Assembly: GCF_000298295.1 (NCBI RefSeq)
Contig: NZ_AMGM01000013.1
Coordinates: forward strand, 1-64,000
Direction of reading: 5' to 3'
Source: Cecembia lonarensis LW9
Lineage (GTDB): Bacteria > Bacteroidota > Bacteroidia > Cytophagales > Cyclobacteriaceae
Length of the DNA: 64,000 nt
Of this stretch, positions 35,562 through 44,090 are shown one piece after another. The notes below the pieces were generated by a model that had not been told where the DNA came from, did not search any database, and was given only the letters and a program-made list of their open reading frames with translations. Positions within the stretch are counted from its first letter, which is position 1, and every line of letters begins with the position of its first letter. A program made the position numbers and the translations under genes.

Positions 35562-35614
35562 GCTTGGGGAAATCAGGTAGCAATTGGCTTCGGTCTGTGA
35601 CTGGTTTTTTGACG

Positions 35615-35649
35615 TATTTTGCGTTACGTAATTTACGTAACGCAAAATA
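35615..35649. repeat. 35-base palindrome with TTACGTAA core
   Basis: Two 17-base arms, TATTTTGCGTTACGTAA and TTACGTAACGCAAAATA, flank a single base. The palindrome lies between the convergent peptidase gene and the broken TonB-C gene. It could be a bidirectional terminator, a regulator site or a mobile palindrome. Confidence 0.75.
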
Positions 35650-35712
35650 TGAGAGGCTTATATAATTCTTTTATCAAGTGGGTGCCAGCAAGCTTAAAGT
35701 TATCAAAAACCT

Positions 35713-36522
35713 TTAAAAATCAAATTTTGGTACTGTTCTAGTAGTTTTTGTTTGAAGCAAATAAAAATCCGTATTGAAATACATCCAACCTTCAATAGGA
35801 TTTCCTTTTTTATCCAGTGCGGGAGAAAATCCTCCGTGATAAGCATCTATAATTTCTTGGACTTTTTTTATCAAAGATGGGTGCAATTCCTTGGCATTAA
35901 TGCCCGTACTCTCCAAAAGTTCTCCATTTGCACCTATTCTTAAACCCATCCAAACGGTTCCTTCATGTTTGCCCTTTCTTGCTATTTCTGGGTATTTAAA
36001 ATTCTCTCGGGCAAACTTAAACCAACCTTGGATATCTGAAAAATTAGGCTCGAATATGTTCCTGTATACAGGTATGGTTTCTTCTGAATCCTCAGGGTAA
36101 AATAAGCCGTTGCAATTGCTGAATTCATCACAGGATAATTCAAGAAGGAACTTCTCATTGTTAAAAACCTTTGTTTTTGTGGAATCGCTACTGGCATCCA
36201 CAATTATTATCCTGTCTATCTCTCCTAATTCATTAAACTTTTGGGTTTCCTTCCACAATAGTTGTTTCCCTTCAGGATCTTTGAAAGAGGACTTACTTAT
36301 TTATATGGGGCGGTTTTCTAAATTGTATATTTTTTCCAAAAGCTCCCCTTGCGTTGAAACAGAAACCACTTTGTTGTAGATGTGTTCATTGCTTCCGTTT
36401 TCAGTTGGGATTAAGTGCGCATTAATCGGAACAATAACTCTGTTTTGGGAAAATACAGCCCCCGCTATTAAAAAAAGGAAACAGCAAAGACTGGAATATT
36501 TGAGAACTCCAATACTTTTCAT
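35713..36522 (-). pseudogene. TonB C-terminal domain protein interrupted by an in-frame stop
   Basis: The frame from 36522 begins with a signal peptide (MKSIGVLKYSSLCCFLFLIAGAVF) and stops at a TAA at 36301-36303 after 73 codons. The same frame continues directly (ISKSSFKDPEGKQLLWKE...) for another 195 codons to 35713 and contains a TonB-C segment: ENFKYPEIARKGKHEGTVWMGLRIGANGEL. Removing one nonsense codon would restore a 269-residue secreted TonB-C protein, so this is a recent pseudogene or a sequencing error. The second part alone has only a weak alternative TTG start. Confidence 0.7.
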
Positions 36523-36568
36523 TTAACTAAATTATGAGATTATGAGAAAAAATCAAAAATACCATGAC

Positions 36569-38014
36569 TTAAGTCCCACAAAAAGTCTGATAACCTTTAT
36601 CTACTTCCACAGGCACTTCCTGGAATTTCTCAAAGCCCGGCTTATCGCTGTAAGGGTCCTGTAGCACAGCCAACAGTTCCTGAAATGGCTGCATGTTGCC
36701 CTCATTACTTGCTGCCTCCAAGGCTTCTTCGACTAAGTGGTTGCGGGGGATAAAAGCAGGGTTGTTCTGATCCATCAATTCCTGGGCTTTTGATCTGGTA
36801 CCTGAAATCCTTTCCTGCCACAATTGAAGCCAAGCCTTGAAATCCGTTTCTTGGTAAATGCTGTCCTGAGGAAAGGCATTTCTTCTGAGGTAAAGGAAAG
36901 TATTGGTAAAATCTGCTTTGTTATTTTTCATCCAGTGCAAAAGGTCGTCCACCAAAGCCTTATCTGAGGCTTTCACTTCGGCTATGCCCAATTTTTTGCC
37001 CATCATCTCCAACCATTGGTTTTCATGGGCTTTTGGGAATTCGTTGATGGATGCTTTGGCCAGTTTTACCGCTTCTTCTGTATTGGAGGCGATTTCAGGA
37101 AGCAGGGCTGATCCGAGGCAACCCAAATTCCAGTGGGCAATGAAAGGTTGGTTGCCATAGGCATAGCGGCCCTGGGTGTCGATAGAGCTGAATACCGTCA
37201 TCGGGTCATAAGCATTCATGAAAGCACAAGGGCCATAGTCAATGGTCTCGCCTGGAATACTCATATTGTCTGTGTTCATGACCCCATGGATAAAGCCTAC
37301 CCGCATCCATTGAAGGATCAGTTGCAACTGCTTGTCCATGACGGCTTCAAAGAAGGCCAAGGCCGGATTTTCTGCCTCATCCAGTTCCGGATAATGCCGG
37401 GCAATACTGTATTGGAGCAGGTCTTTGAGGTATTTGCCTTCATGAAAATTCCTGGCATACTCGAAAGTTCCCACCCGGATATGGCTTGAAGCCACCCGTG
37501 TCAAAATGGCGCCGTGTCTGACTTTTTCCCTGTACACCGGTTCCCCTGTAATCACCACGGCCAAGGACCTGGAGGTAGGGATGCCCAAAAAATGCATGGC
37601 CTCGGAAATCAGGTATTCCCGCAACATGGCGCTGAAATGTGCTCTTCCGTCTCCGCCCCTGGAATAGGGTGTCCTACCGGAACCTTTCAGTTGGATGTCG
37701 TATCTTTCTCCTTTTGGGGTAATCTGCTCTCCCAATAAGATGGCCCGGCCATCGCCCAACATGGTGAATTGGCCAAATTGATGGCCGGCATAAGCCTGTG
37801 CCAGCGGTTGGCCGTCATTGGGGATTTGGTTGCCCGAAAACAATGCACCCAAAGTCTCTGCATCATATTTTTCCAGTGCAATACCCAGTTCCTCTGCCAA
37901 ACTATGGTTTAACAAAACCAATTGGGGTGCTTTTACGGGAATGGGGTGAATGGGGCTAAATAGTGCCTCGGGCAACTGTTGGTAGGTATGTTCTAGGTTC
38001 CAGGTAATTTCCAT
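36569..38014 (-). CDS. selO: Protein adenylyltransferase SelO
   Basis: The 481-residue protein is a YdiU/SelO pseudokinase that transfers AMP from ATP to protein side chains. The glycine-rich segments GDGRAILLGE near residue 88 and LKGSGRTPYSRGGDGRAHFSAM near 111 and the metal-binding GVMNTDNMSIPGETIDYGPCAFM near 242 are the family hallmarks. The C-terminus ends in TFCGT: the conserved Cys near the end matches the position of selenocysteine in the vertebrate protein. It is a single gene with no close operon partner. Confidence 0.94.
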   Translation of the reverse strand: MEITWNLEHTYQQLPEALFSPIHPIPVKAPQLVLLNHSLAEELGIALEKYDAETLGALFSGNQIPNDGQPLAQAYAGHQFGQFTMLGDGRAILLGEQITPKGERYDIQLKGSGRTPYSRGGDGRAHFSAMLREYLISEAMHFLGIPTSRSLAVVITGEPVYREKVRHGAILTRVASSHIRVGTFEYARNFHEGKYLKDLLQYSIARHYPELDEAENPALAFFEAVMDKQLQLILQWMRVGFIHGVMNTDNMSIPGETIDYGPCAFMNAYDPMTVFSSIDTQGRYAYGNQPFIAHWNLGCLGSALLPEIASNTEEAVKLAKASINEFPKAHENQWLEMMGKKLGIAEVKASDKALVDDLLHWMKNNKADFTNTFLYLRRNAFPQDSIYQETDFKAWLQLWQERISGTRSKAQELMDQNNPAFIPRNHLVEEALEAASNEGNMQPFQELLAVLQDPYSDKPGFEKFQEVPVEVDKGYQTFCGT

Positions 38015-38431
38015 GCTTCAAATATGCGTTGTTGTTGGCTTAACAACAGAGATTGGTTTTTGATTCCTATTGTGAATGATTAAAAATTAGGGAAATCAAA
38101 TTTATGTGAAATATAATAGGGTCGATAAAATTTAATGTTTTTTAAAAAGTTAGGAAAGAGGCAAATGAAAAGCCTGAAAGGCTTATATGTGCCAACCCAG
38201 ACTGAAGCTTTCGGAATTCTGGGGTCAAAAGAATATGTAGCCCAGAGGCCTGTAGGGCCGATCTATTCCATCAAAATGTATCTCTTGGTGGATTTGAACT
38301 AGAAGATTGAAATTAAATCCAAAAAACGATAATGAATGTTGATATTTTGTGTATAAATCGATAATTCTGGTGGAAAAATTGTGTATAAATAAAATGGTAA
38401 AATATTGGTTTTCAGTATTTTATTAGCGAAA
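38015..38431. other. AT-rich intergenic region before noncoding element A
   Basis: No gene is supported. A small hairpin AAGCCT-GAA-AGGCTT at 38170-38184 starts a GC-richer patch (to about 38265) with repeats of the GGCCTGTAGGGCC kind, of a style common between Bacteroidota genes. From about 38330 to 38431 the sequence resembles that upstream of element B (GTTGATATTTTGT compared with GTTAATATTTTGT), suggesting that a shared promoter region belongs to the element. Confidence 0.4.
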
Positions 38432-38437
38432 TTTGAT

Positions 38438-38743
38438 AACATCAAGTGAGAGATAAAAGAGTGAAGGTAAAGCTTCAGGTTACTTTGACAAACTGGATTA
38501 GATCAAGAAATAGGGAGGTTGAGAAACCAAACTATAACAGGTAATGCTGAAATTCTGGAATCTGTAAAAGCATGAAAATGCATTGCGGCCATCTGATGGA
38601 CCGTTATACCAGGAAAAAGTAATTTCAAATCGGGTAACTGAAATGACTCATAATAACTGTAACTTGACATAGTTTGGCAAACTACGGTTTACCAGGTTAT
38701 GAAGCGGGAAGTATTCGAAAGAAAGCTTCCCGCTTTTGTTTTG
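38438..38743 (+). ncRNA. Candidate structured noncoding RNA, copy A
   Basis: Bases 38432-38460 are identical to 45882-45910 (29 of 29), the middle differs, and the 3' part (AATAACTGTA-CTTGACAT...ATGAAGCGGGAAG) is again conserved between the two. The 5' TCAAG and ATAAC segments can pair with CTTGA and GTTAT near the 3' end, closing a long-range stem. The element ends in a strong terminator hairpin. The strand is set by the terminator. The inner loop of the terminator differs between copies while pairing is kept. I do not recognise it as tmRNA, 6S, SRP or RNase P RNA. Confidence 0.6.
38704..38743 (+). terminator. Terminator of noncoding element A
   Basis: GCGGGAAG and CTTCCCGC pair around an inner TTC-GAAA-GAA hairpin and are followed by TTTTGTTTTG. 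Confidence 0.85.
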
Positions 38744-38890
38744 TTTACTCCCCTTAATTTTCCCAATCTAAATCCTCTTCCCCGAGATCGGTTAGTGAGC
38801 TTGCCGAACTATTCCGACGAGATCTTAAGCCAAATTAAATTCTCTTATTTGTGGAATTGAGGATAGTCAGATTGATTTACTCGGGCTTAT

Positions 38891-39760
38891 TCAGAAGCAA
38901 GAGGCATTCGGTAAATACCCTTTGGTTTTGGTTTGGATTACAAACACATCCCCACTGAAAGGAAATTTCCTCAACTGAGCCTCATTTAAGTTTTCTCTGG
39001 CCGTTGTCACCAATAAGGTGTCCAAGTTTTCTCCACCAAAAGCGCAAGAAGTGACATGTGGAACAGGCAAAGAGACTTTTTCCATCAATTTTCCGGTAAG
39101 CGGATCCCATCGGTAGATCCCCGAACCTCCATAATGGGCAATCCACAGTTTTCCTTCTACGTCGATACACATCCCGTCAGGCGTTCCTAAGGAATTGGGA
39201 ATATCAATGGCGTTCCGGTCAAATTGAATGTTGCCACTTTCCAAATCAAAATGATAGGCATTGACCTTTTGTGTGGGGCTGTCAATATAGTAGAGCGTTT
39301 TGTTGTCATGGGTCCAGGCCATTCCATTGGAGATGGTAATCTGGTCCAAATACTTTTGAATTTTGAGATCTGCATCCAGGCTGTAAAATGCTCCAGCACC
39401 TTTGTCGAATGATTTGCTCATTGAACCCACCCATAATCTTCCCTTGGCATCACATTTTCCGTCATTCAGGCGGTTACCTGGTATGTCCTCTATCGAAGCA
39501 ATCCATTCCAGGTTTTCAGTTTTGAGGTTAAACCTTGCGATTTTTTGGTCCAAAGCCAAAATCAGGTGATCGGCTTTTCCTTCCACCACCAAAGTGATGC
39601 GCTGTTCAAATTTCCAGGTGTTAACTTTTCCTTTGTCCATGGGATATTCAAACAGCTTCCCACTTTCTATATCCACCCAGAAAAAACTGTTTCTTATTGC
39701 ATGCCAATAGGGCCCTTCTCCCAAAAAACATTGCGATGCGTACAATTGAACTGCTTCCAT
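38891..39760 (-). CDS. SMP-30/gluconolactonase family protein
   Basis: The 289-residue protein is a six-blade propeller lactonase: LGEGPYWH near residue 13 holds the first metal-binding Glu, NRLNDGKCDAKGRLWVGSM near 96 the Asn and the blade motif, and GTPDGMCIDVEGKLWIAH near 191 the later Asp ligand. Such enzymes hydrolyse sugar lactones to aldonates using a divalent metal. Upstream in-frame starts exist at 39766 and 39769 (TTG); I chose the ATG at 39760. It is the last gene of the minus-strand sugar cluster. Confidence 0.88.
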   Translation of the reverse strand: MEAVQLYASQCFLGEGPYWHAIRNSFFWVDIESGKLFEYPMDKGKVNTWKFEQRITLVVEGKADHLILALDQKIARFNLKTENLEWIASIEDIPGNRLNDGKCDAKGRLWVGSMSKSFDKGAGAFYSLDADLKIQKYLDQITISNGMAWTHDNKTLYYIDSPTQKVNAYHFDLESGNIQFDRNAIDIPNSLGTPDGMCIDVEGKLWIAHYGGSGIYRWDPLTGKLMEKVSLPVPHVTSCAFGGENLDTLLVTTARENLNEAQLRKFPFSGDVFVIQTKTKGYLPNASCF

Positions 39761-39771
39761 AATCATCAATT

Positions 39772-40659
39772 TTAATCAGGCCAATATTGGGCCATTTTTT
39801 TTCTTAAAAATGCCACGCTTCTTTCCAGTTGATCCATACCTTCCACGCCATCCTCAATGCTGATCCAACTGTCAAAACCCACCCGTTTTAGTTCGGTAAA
39901 TATGGCATCATAATCATTTAAACCCTTGCCGATTTCTCCATGGCTCAACCTTTTGGCATAGCCAAGGGCGCCGTCTTCTTCATTCCTCAAATCTTCAATG
40001 GTACCGTATTTCAGGTACCTATCACTGGCATGCATGGTGACCACCCGATGGGAAACTTTTTTGAGCAATTCCAATGGATCTTCCCCTGCCAAAAAAGCGT
40101 TGCTGGGATCGTAATTTACCCCAAAATTGGGATGGTCGATGCTGTCCACCAATTGGGTGAATACGTCCATTTTTTGGGCAAATTCCGGATATTCCCAAAA
40201 ATCATCTTTGTAATGGTTCTCTAAAATCAGGATAATGTTACGCTCCTCGGCATAGGGAAGGCAGCTTTGGATAGAATCCGCCGCCAGTTTTACACCTTCC
40301 TGGATGCTCAGTTCTGGACGTCTTTGACCGGATAGCACCCGGCAATAGGAACCGCCCAGTGCATGGGTCATGTCTATCCAGTATTTTTGTTTGTCGATTT
40401 CTTTTTGCCTGAAAGTTTTGCTGGGATGGGTGAAATCAGGGGAGCAGCACATCATGGGAATGACTTTCCCTTTGTCTTCCACCATTTTTCTAAAAAGCTT
40501 CCAATTATGGGTATCCTGCATTTCCAAAAAACCGGCATACCATTCCAGTCCCTCAATATCCAATTGGGAGGCAAGTTCGATCCAGGTAGCCAATTTCATG
40601 CTGCCATCTTTGCAGAGGGAATGCATAAAGGCTTTTGGAAATGCGGCTAATTTGGGCAT
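39772..40659 (-). CDS. Sugar phosphate isomerase/epimerase (TIM barrel)
   Basis: The 295-residue protein has the xylose-isomerase-like TIM-barrel pattern, with metal and catalytic residues in ILILENHYKD (near 151, Glu), FGVNYDPSNAF (near 184, Asp), RVVTMHASDRY (near 207, His) and WISIEDGVEG (near 267, Glu). It has no export signal, unlike the Tat-exported relative at 48807. It probably isomerises or epimerises a keto-sugar or its phosphate. Gap to the SMP-30 gene is about ten bases. Confidence 0.82.
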   Translation of the reverse strand: MPKLAAFPKAFMHSLCKDGSMKLATWIELASQLDIEGLEWYAGFLEMQDTHNWKLFRKMVEDKGKVIPMMCCSPDFTHPSKTFRQKEIDKQKYWIDMTHALGGSYCRVLSGQRRPELSIQEGVKLAADSIQSCLPYAEERNIILILENHYKDDFWEYPEFAQKMDVFTQLVDSIDHPNFGVNYDPSNAFLAGEDPLELLKKVSHRVVTMHASDRYLKYGTIEDLRNEEDGALGYAKRLSHGEIGKGLNDYDAIFTELKRVGFDSWISIEDGVEGMDQLERSVAFLRKKMAQYWPD

Positions 40660-40673
40660 AATTTTTTGCTTGT

Positions 40674-41474
40674 TTAAGGTTTTCCATGAATAGTAGAAGG
40701 ATCTTTGGGTGCATTCCTGCCCATCAGTGGATGTTGTTCAAGGTCTACGACCTGCCCGCTGATAGGTCCGCTTTCGTCTGCCAACCAATAAACTGCAGCT
40801 GCAGCGATTTCCGAAGGCCAAAGTATCCTTCCCGAAGGGGCATACATGGCCGGGATTTCCTCGTACCAGTTTTCTGATAAACCATCCTGTTTTTTGTGCT
40901 GCCGCTCTCTTTCGGTGAGTACCCAACCCGGGTTGATCTGATTGACCCTGACACTATGGGTTCTGGGTAATACATCGCCCAGGTTTCGGGTCATGGTCAT
41001 CAATGCCCCTTTGGATATACTGTAGGCCAATAAATTGGGTTCGCCGCTCCAGGCATTTACCGAACCAATATTCAGTACCACCCCCTTGGAGACAGATAAA
41101 TAAGGAAGGGCTGATTTGATCAATAGAAATGGTGCAATACTGTTTACCTCCAGTACTTTTCCTAAAAATGCCTTGCCAGTGGTGCCAATGTCGGAATTGA
41201 CAACCCATGCAGCATTGTTGACTATGGCGTCTATTTTTCCCCAGGTTTTAATGGCCAGTTCCACCAACTTTTCAGGACAACCTGCTGCACTAATGTCCTC
41301 TATATGCAAGACAGTATTTTCTTCTCCAAGTTCTTGGATGGCTTGTAGGCCTAAGTCCTCTTCCAATCCATGCACCAGGACTTTAGCTCCTTCTGAAATG
41401 GCCGCTTTGGCAATGGCTTTTCCTATACCTGTCGTGCTTCCGGTGACGATGATTACTTTGTCCTTTAATCGCAT
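40674..41474 (-). CDS. SDR family oxidoreductase
   Basis: The 266-residue protein is a classical short-chain dehydrogenase with the NAD(P)-binding TGSTTGIGKAIA near residue 11, NNAAW near 86, the catalytic Ser in NIGSVNAW near 137 and Tyr-x-x-x-Lys in AYSISKGAL near 150. It oxidises or reduces a sugar-derived alcohol or ketone. It sits one base away from the zinc alcohol dehydrogenase gene in the cluster, so the two probably act in the same pathway. Confidence 0.9.
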   Translation of the reverse strand: MRLKDKVIIVTGSTTGIGKAIAKAAISEGAKVLVHGLEEDLGLQAIQELGEENTVLHIEDISAAGCPEKLVELAIKTWGKIDAIVNNAAWVVNSDIGTTGKAFLGKVLEVNSIAPFLLIKSALPYLSVSKGVVLNIGSVNAWSGEPNLLAYSISKGALMTMTRNLGDVLPRTHSVRVNQINPGWVLTERERQHKKQDGLSENWYEEIPAMYAPSGRILWPSEIAAAAVYWLADESGPISGQVVDLEQHPLMGRNAPKDPSTIHGKP

Positions 41475-41475
41475 C

Positions 41476-42510
41476 CTATACCGGCTTTAAAACACTTTTC
41501 ACCACTTTGCCTTCATGCATGAGTTCAAATGCCTTTTTCCATTCTGTGATGGGCCAGACGCCGCCGATGATGGGTTTGACATCCAATTTCCCACTGGACA
41601 TCAGGCTGATCACCTTTTCCCATATCGGCCAGTTGTGGCTGAAACTTCCCTGCAAGCGCACATTTTTCTGAACCAAGGGATCAAGGGAGAAATTGCAGGG
41701 CTGGGGACCCCAACCTACTTTGGTGATCTGCCCATTGGGCCGTACCAGATCCATGGCAATTTTAAGGGTGGCTGAAACACCTGCGGCATCCACGATCAGA
41801 TCTGCACCCAAGCCATCGGTTTTTTTTGCCCAATCTTTTGCGGCGTCTCCAATCAAAGCATCGCAACCATAATTTTTTGCAATTTCCAGCCTTCCTTTGT
41901 CTGCTTCCAGGCCCACAATGCCTACTTCTGCTCCACATAAGCTGGCGACTGCCGCGCAAAGGATCCCAATTGTCCCAGGACCGATCACCAATACCCTGTC
42001 CCTAGGTTTGATCCTTGAATTCCCAACTACTGCATTGTAGGCTACGGAGCAAGGTTCGGTAAGACAGGCCTCCTCAAAGGCCAATTGATCAGGCACATGG
42101 TGGAGACACCTGGCAGGAACCTTTACAAATCTTGTCATGGCGCCGTTTACGCCATATCCGAAGCCTTTTCTGGTTGGGTCGAGATTATAGAGCCCTGTCC
42201 TACTCATGGGATTTTGGGCATCAATTACCGCTGCTGTTTCACTTACCACCCTGTCGCCTACTGACCAGCCTTTTACCCTGTTTCCCAGTGCGGCGATTTT
42301 TCCGCCGAATTCATGCCCTAATACTACAGGGTAATTCACTGGCCAACTATGGTCAGAAGTCCACTGATGGAGGTCGCTGCCACAGACGCCTACATTTTCA
42401 ACTTCCAATAAAATATCATCTTCCCCGATTTCAGGAATGGGGATTTCTCGGATTTCCACAGAGCCTTTGGCCTCTGCGTAATTGACTACTGCTGCTGATT
42501 TGCTGGACAT
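41476..42510 (-). CDS. Zinc-dependent alcohol/polyol dehydrogenase (MDR family)
   Basis: The 344-residue protein has the MDR layout: GVCGSDLHQW near residue 38 provides the catalytic zinc Cys, GHEFGG near 60 the zinc His, and VIGPGTIGILCAA near 176 is the Rossmann loop. The structural-zinc four-Cys loop is not evident. It resembles sorbitol and threonine dehydrogenases. The open frame extends 53 codons upstream into the HUMPS gene; the ATG at 42510 is the sensible start. Confidence 0.9.
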   Translation of the reverse strand: MSSKSAAVVNYAEAKGSVEIREIPIPEIGEDDILLEVENVGVCGSDLHQWTSDHSWPVNYPVVLGHEFGGKIAALGNRVKGWSVGDRVVSETAAVIDAQNPMSRTGLYNLDPTRKGFGYGVNGAMTRFVKVPARCLHHVPDQLAFEEACLTEPCSVAYNAVVGNSRIKPRDRVLVIGPGTIGILCAAVASLCGAEVGIVGLEADKGRLEIAKNYGCDALIGDAAKDWAKKTDGLGADLIVDAAGVSATLKIAMDLVRPNGQITKVGWGPQPCNFSLDPLVQKNVRLQGSFSHNWPIWEKVISLMSSGKLDVKPIIGGVWPITEWKKAFELMHEGKVVKSVLKPV

Positions 42511-42536
42511 GTTTTTTTGGGTGTGAATTTGATTGA

Positions 42537-43220
42537 TTACTGGCCATGAATGGCTGCACATATTTTTCTTAAAGACGCTTCCAAATCCCCGTCTGCGGTT
42601 TTGAAGGCATCTGCATCTATGGTAAGTGGAGCGCCTAATACGACAAGAGGTGCGCCCAATTTCGGGCATTGGATAGCCTGTTCCAAGCTCAGCCCACCAA
42701 CGGCTTGTACGGGGATTTTTACTGCAGCTACTACCTCCTTCAATTGGTCCAATGGGCTTGGCATCGGCTTGCCTGCGGCAGCAATTCCTCTTCTCTCGTC
42801 ATAACCTATGTGATGAATCACATAATCACAGCCCAGGTCTTCGAGGAATTTTGCCCCTGCGACCATATCCGGGCAACCCAAATTGTCCCCCATCACCCCA
42901 ATGCCATAATCTTTACCGGCCTTTACCACACATTTGATGGTTTCTTCATGTGCCCTTGCCATCACGACCACATGGGTGGCACCTGCTTTGGCCATCATTT
43001 CAGCTTCCAGGTAGCCGCCGTCCATGGTTTTTAGATCAGCTACAATGGGTGTGTCAGGGAAGGCTTCTCTTAATTTTCTGACTCCATGGAGGCCTTCGGC
43101 TAAAATTAAAGGCGTGCCGGCTTCTAGCCAGTCTACACCTGCACGAAGGGCCATGGCAGCGGTTTCCAATGCCTCATCGATATTGGTCAGGTCCAAAGAA
43201 ATTTGAACAATGGGTTTCAT
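42537..43220 (-). CDS. HUMPS family decarboxylase/aldolase (KGPDC or HPS-like)
   Basis: The 227-residue TIM barrel belongs to the orotidine 5'-phosphate decarboxylase superfamily: the active-site DLKTMD motif is at about 62-67, with Glu33 in WLEAGTPL and His near 140 in YVIHHIGYDER. Relatives are 3-keto-L-gulonate 6-phosphate decarboxylase (UlaD) and 3-hexulose-6-phosphate synthase. Either reaction would connect a C6 and a C5 ketose phosphate. Which one applies cannot be settled by eye. Confidence 0.85.
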   Translation of the reverse strand: MKPIVQISLDLTNIDEALETAAMALRAGVDWLEAGTPLILAEGLHGVRKLREAFPDTPIVADLKTMDGGYLEAEMMAKAGATHVVVMARAHEETIKCVVKAGKDYGIGVMGDNLGCPDMVAGAKFLEDLGCDYVIHHIGYDERRGIAAAGKPMPSPLDQLKEVVAAVKIPVQAVGGLSLEQAIQCPKLGAPLVVLGAPLTIDADAFKTADGDLEASLRKICAAIHGQ

Positions 43221-43310
43221 AGGCTATTTAGGTCTGATGGGGTCTTTTTAAAGATAGGACTTTGATTCTTTTTTGACAAAAAAGGAAAGAATTCTTAATT
43301 TAATATGAGA

Positions 43311-43350
43311 CGGGAAGCATTCAACCAAACACTTCCCGATTTTATTTTTT
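43311..43350 (+). terminator. Hairpin resembling the 3' end of the noncoding elements
   Basis: CGGGAAG and CTTCCCG form a stem followed by ATTTTATTTTTT on the plus strand, preceded by ATGAGA as in the ends of elements A and B (ATGAAG). No plus-strand gene lies upstream, so it may be a remnant of a third copy. Confidence 0.5.
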
Positions 43351-44053
43351 AGGTGCTTAGGCTACTCATATCGATCAGACATTCCACATTGGGGTGCATC
43401 CAAAGGAAAGTGGCAGGGCAATAGGTGCTGATTCTTCTTTCCAGAATTTCTTGGATGGCGTCCTGTTTTCCTTTTCCGGTTACGAGGAAAATAATTTTCC
43501 TGGCCTGCATGATGCCTTGCATGCCCACGCAAAGTCCATAGGCCGGTTCTGTTCCTTTGGAAAGGTTAGGGTCATGCTGAATCGTGGAGGGTTCCAAGAG
43601 GTTTTTGTGGAAACCCGTTTCCAGATATTCCCCAGGTTCATTGAATGCAATGTGGCCGTTTTTTCCCAAACCCAAAATGATTACATCAAAAGGGCCATTT
43701 TCCTGAATATAGGCCTCCATCCTTTCGCACTCTTGTTCTACAAGTTCTGGTTTGGTGTCAAAACTTACATACATATCCTTTGCAATATGTAAAGGGTCTA
43801 GTATATGTTTTTTGATATAGGATTCGCAGGAATCGGGATGATCCAATGGGATGATTCCCCATTCATCCATTTTGACAATAGTAAGACTGCCAAAAACACT
43901 GGGTTTCTTGGCCATTTCTGCATACATGCCGGTTGGGGAGTTACCTGTAGCGGCGCAAAAGAGTAAATTACTTTTTTTACTTGCCTCTTGTTCTACTATG
44001 CCCGCAGCCTGTTTGCTAAGGGATTCATAGTCTTTCACATAATGAATGTTCAT
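43349..44053 (-). CDS. Glucosamine-6-phosphate deaminase/isomerase family protein
   Basis: The 234-residue protein is a NagB/6-phosphogluconolactonase-type protein with the phosphate-binding FCAATGNSPTGMY near residue 32 and the signature GLGKNGHIAFNEPGE near 128. NagB converts glucosamine 6-phosphate to fructose 6-phosphate; relatives isomerise other sugar phosphates. In this cluster, where no amino-sugar genes are seen, an aldose/ketose phosphate isomerase role is possible. Confidence 0.85.
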   Translation of the reverse strand: MNIHYVKDYESLSKQAAGIVEQEASKKSNLLFCAATGNSPTGMYAEMAKKPSVFGSLTIVKMDEWGIIPLDHPDSCESYIKKHILDPLHIAKDMYVSFDTKPELVEQECERMEAYIQENGPFDVIILGLGKNGHIAFNEPGEYLETGFHKNLLEPSTIQHDPNLSKGTEPAYGLCVGMQGIMQARKIIFLVTGKGKQDAIQEILERRISTYCPATFLWMHPNVECLIDMSSLST

Positions 44054-44090
44054 AAGGGTTTGGGGTCTATTGTTTAAAATTTAAATCGAG

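Noticed and set aside
42511-42669. 53-codon N-terminal extension of the zinc dehydrogenase
   Set aside because: It lies inside the HUMPS gene in another frame and has a Cys/Arg-rich composition unlike the family.
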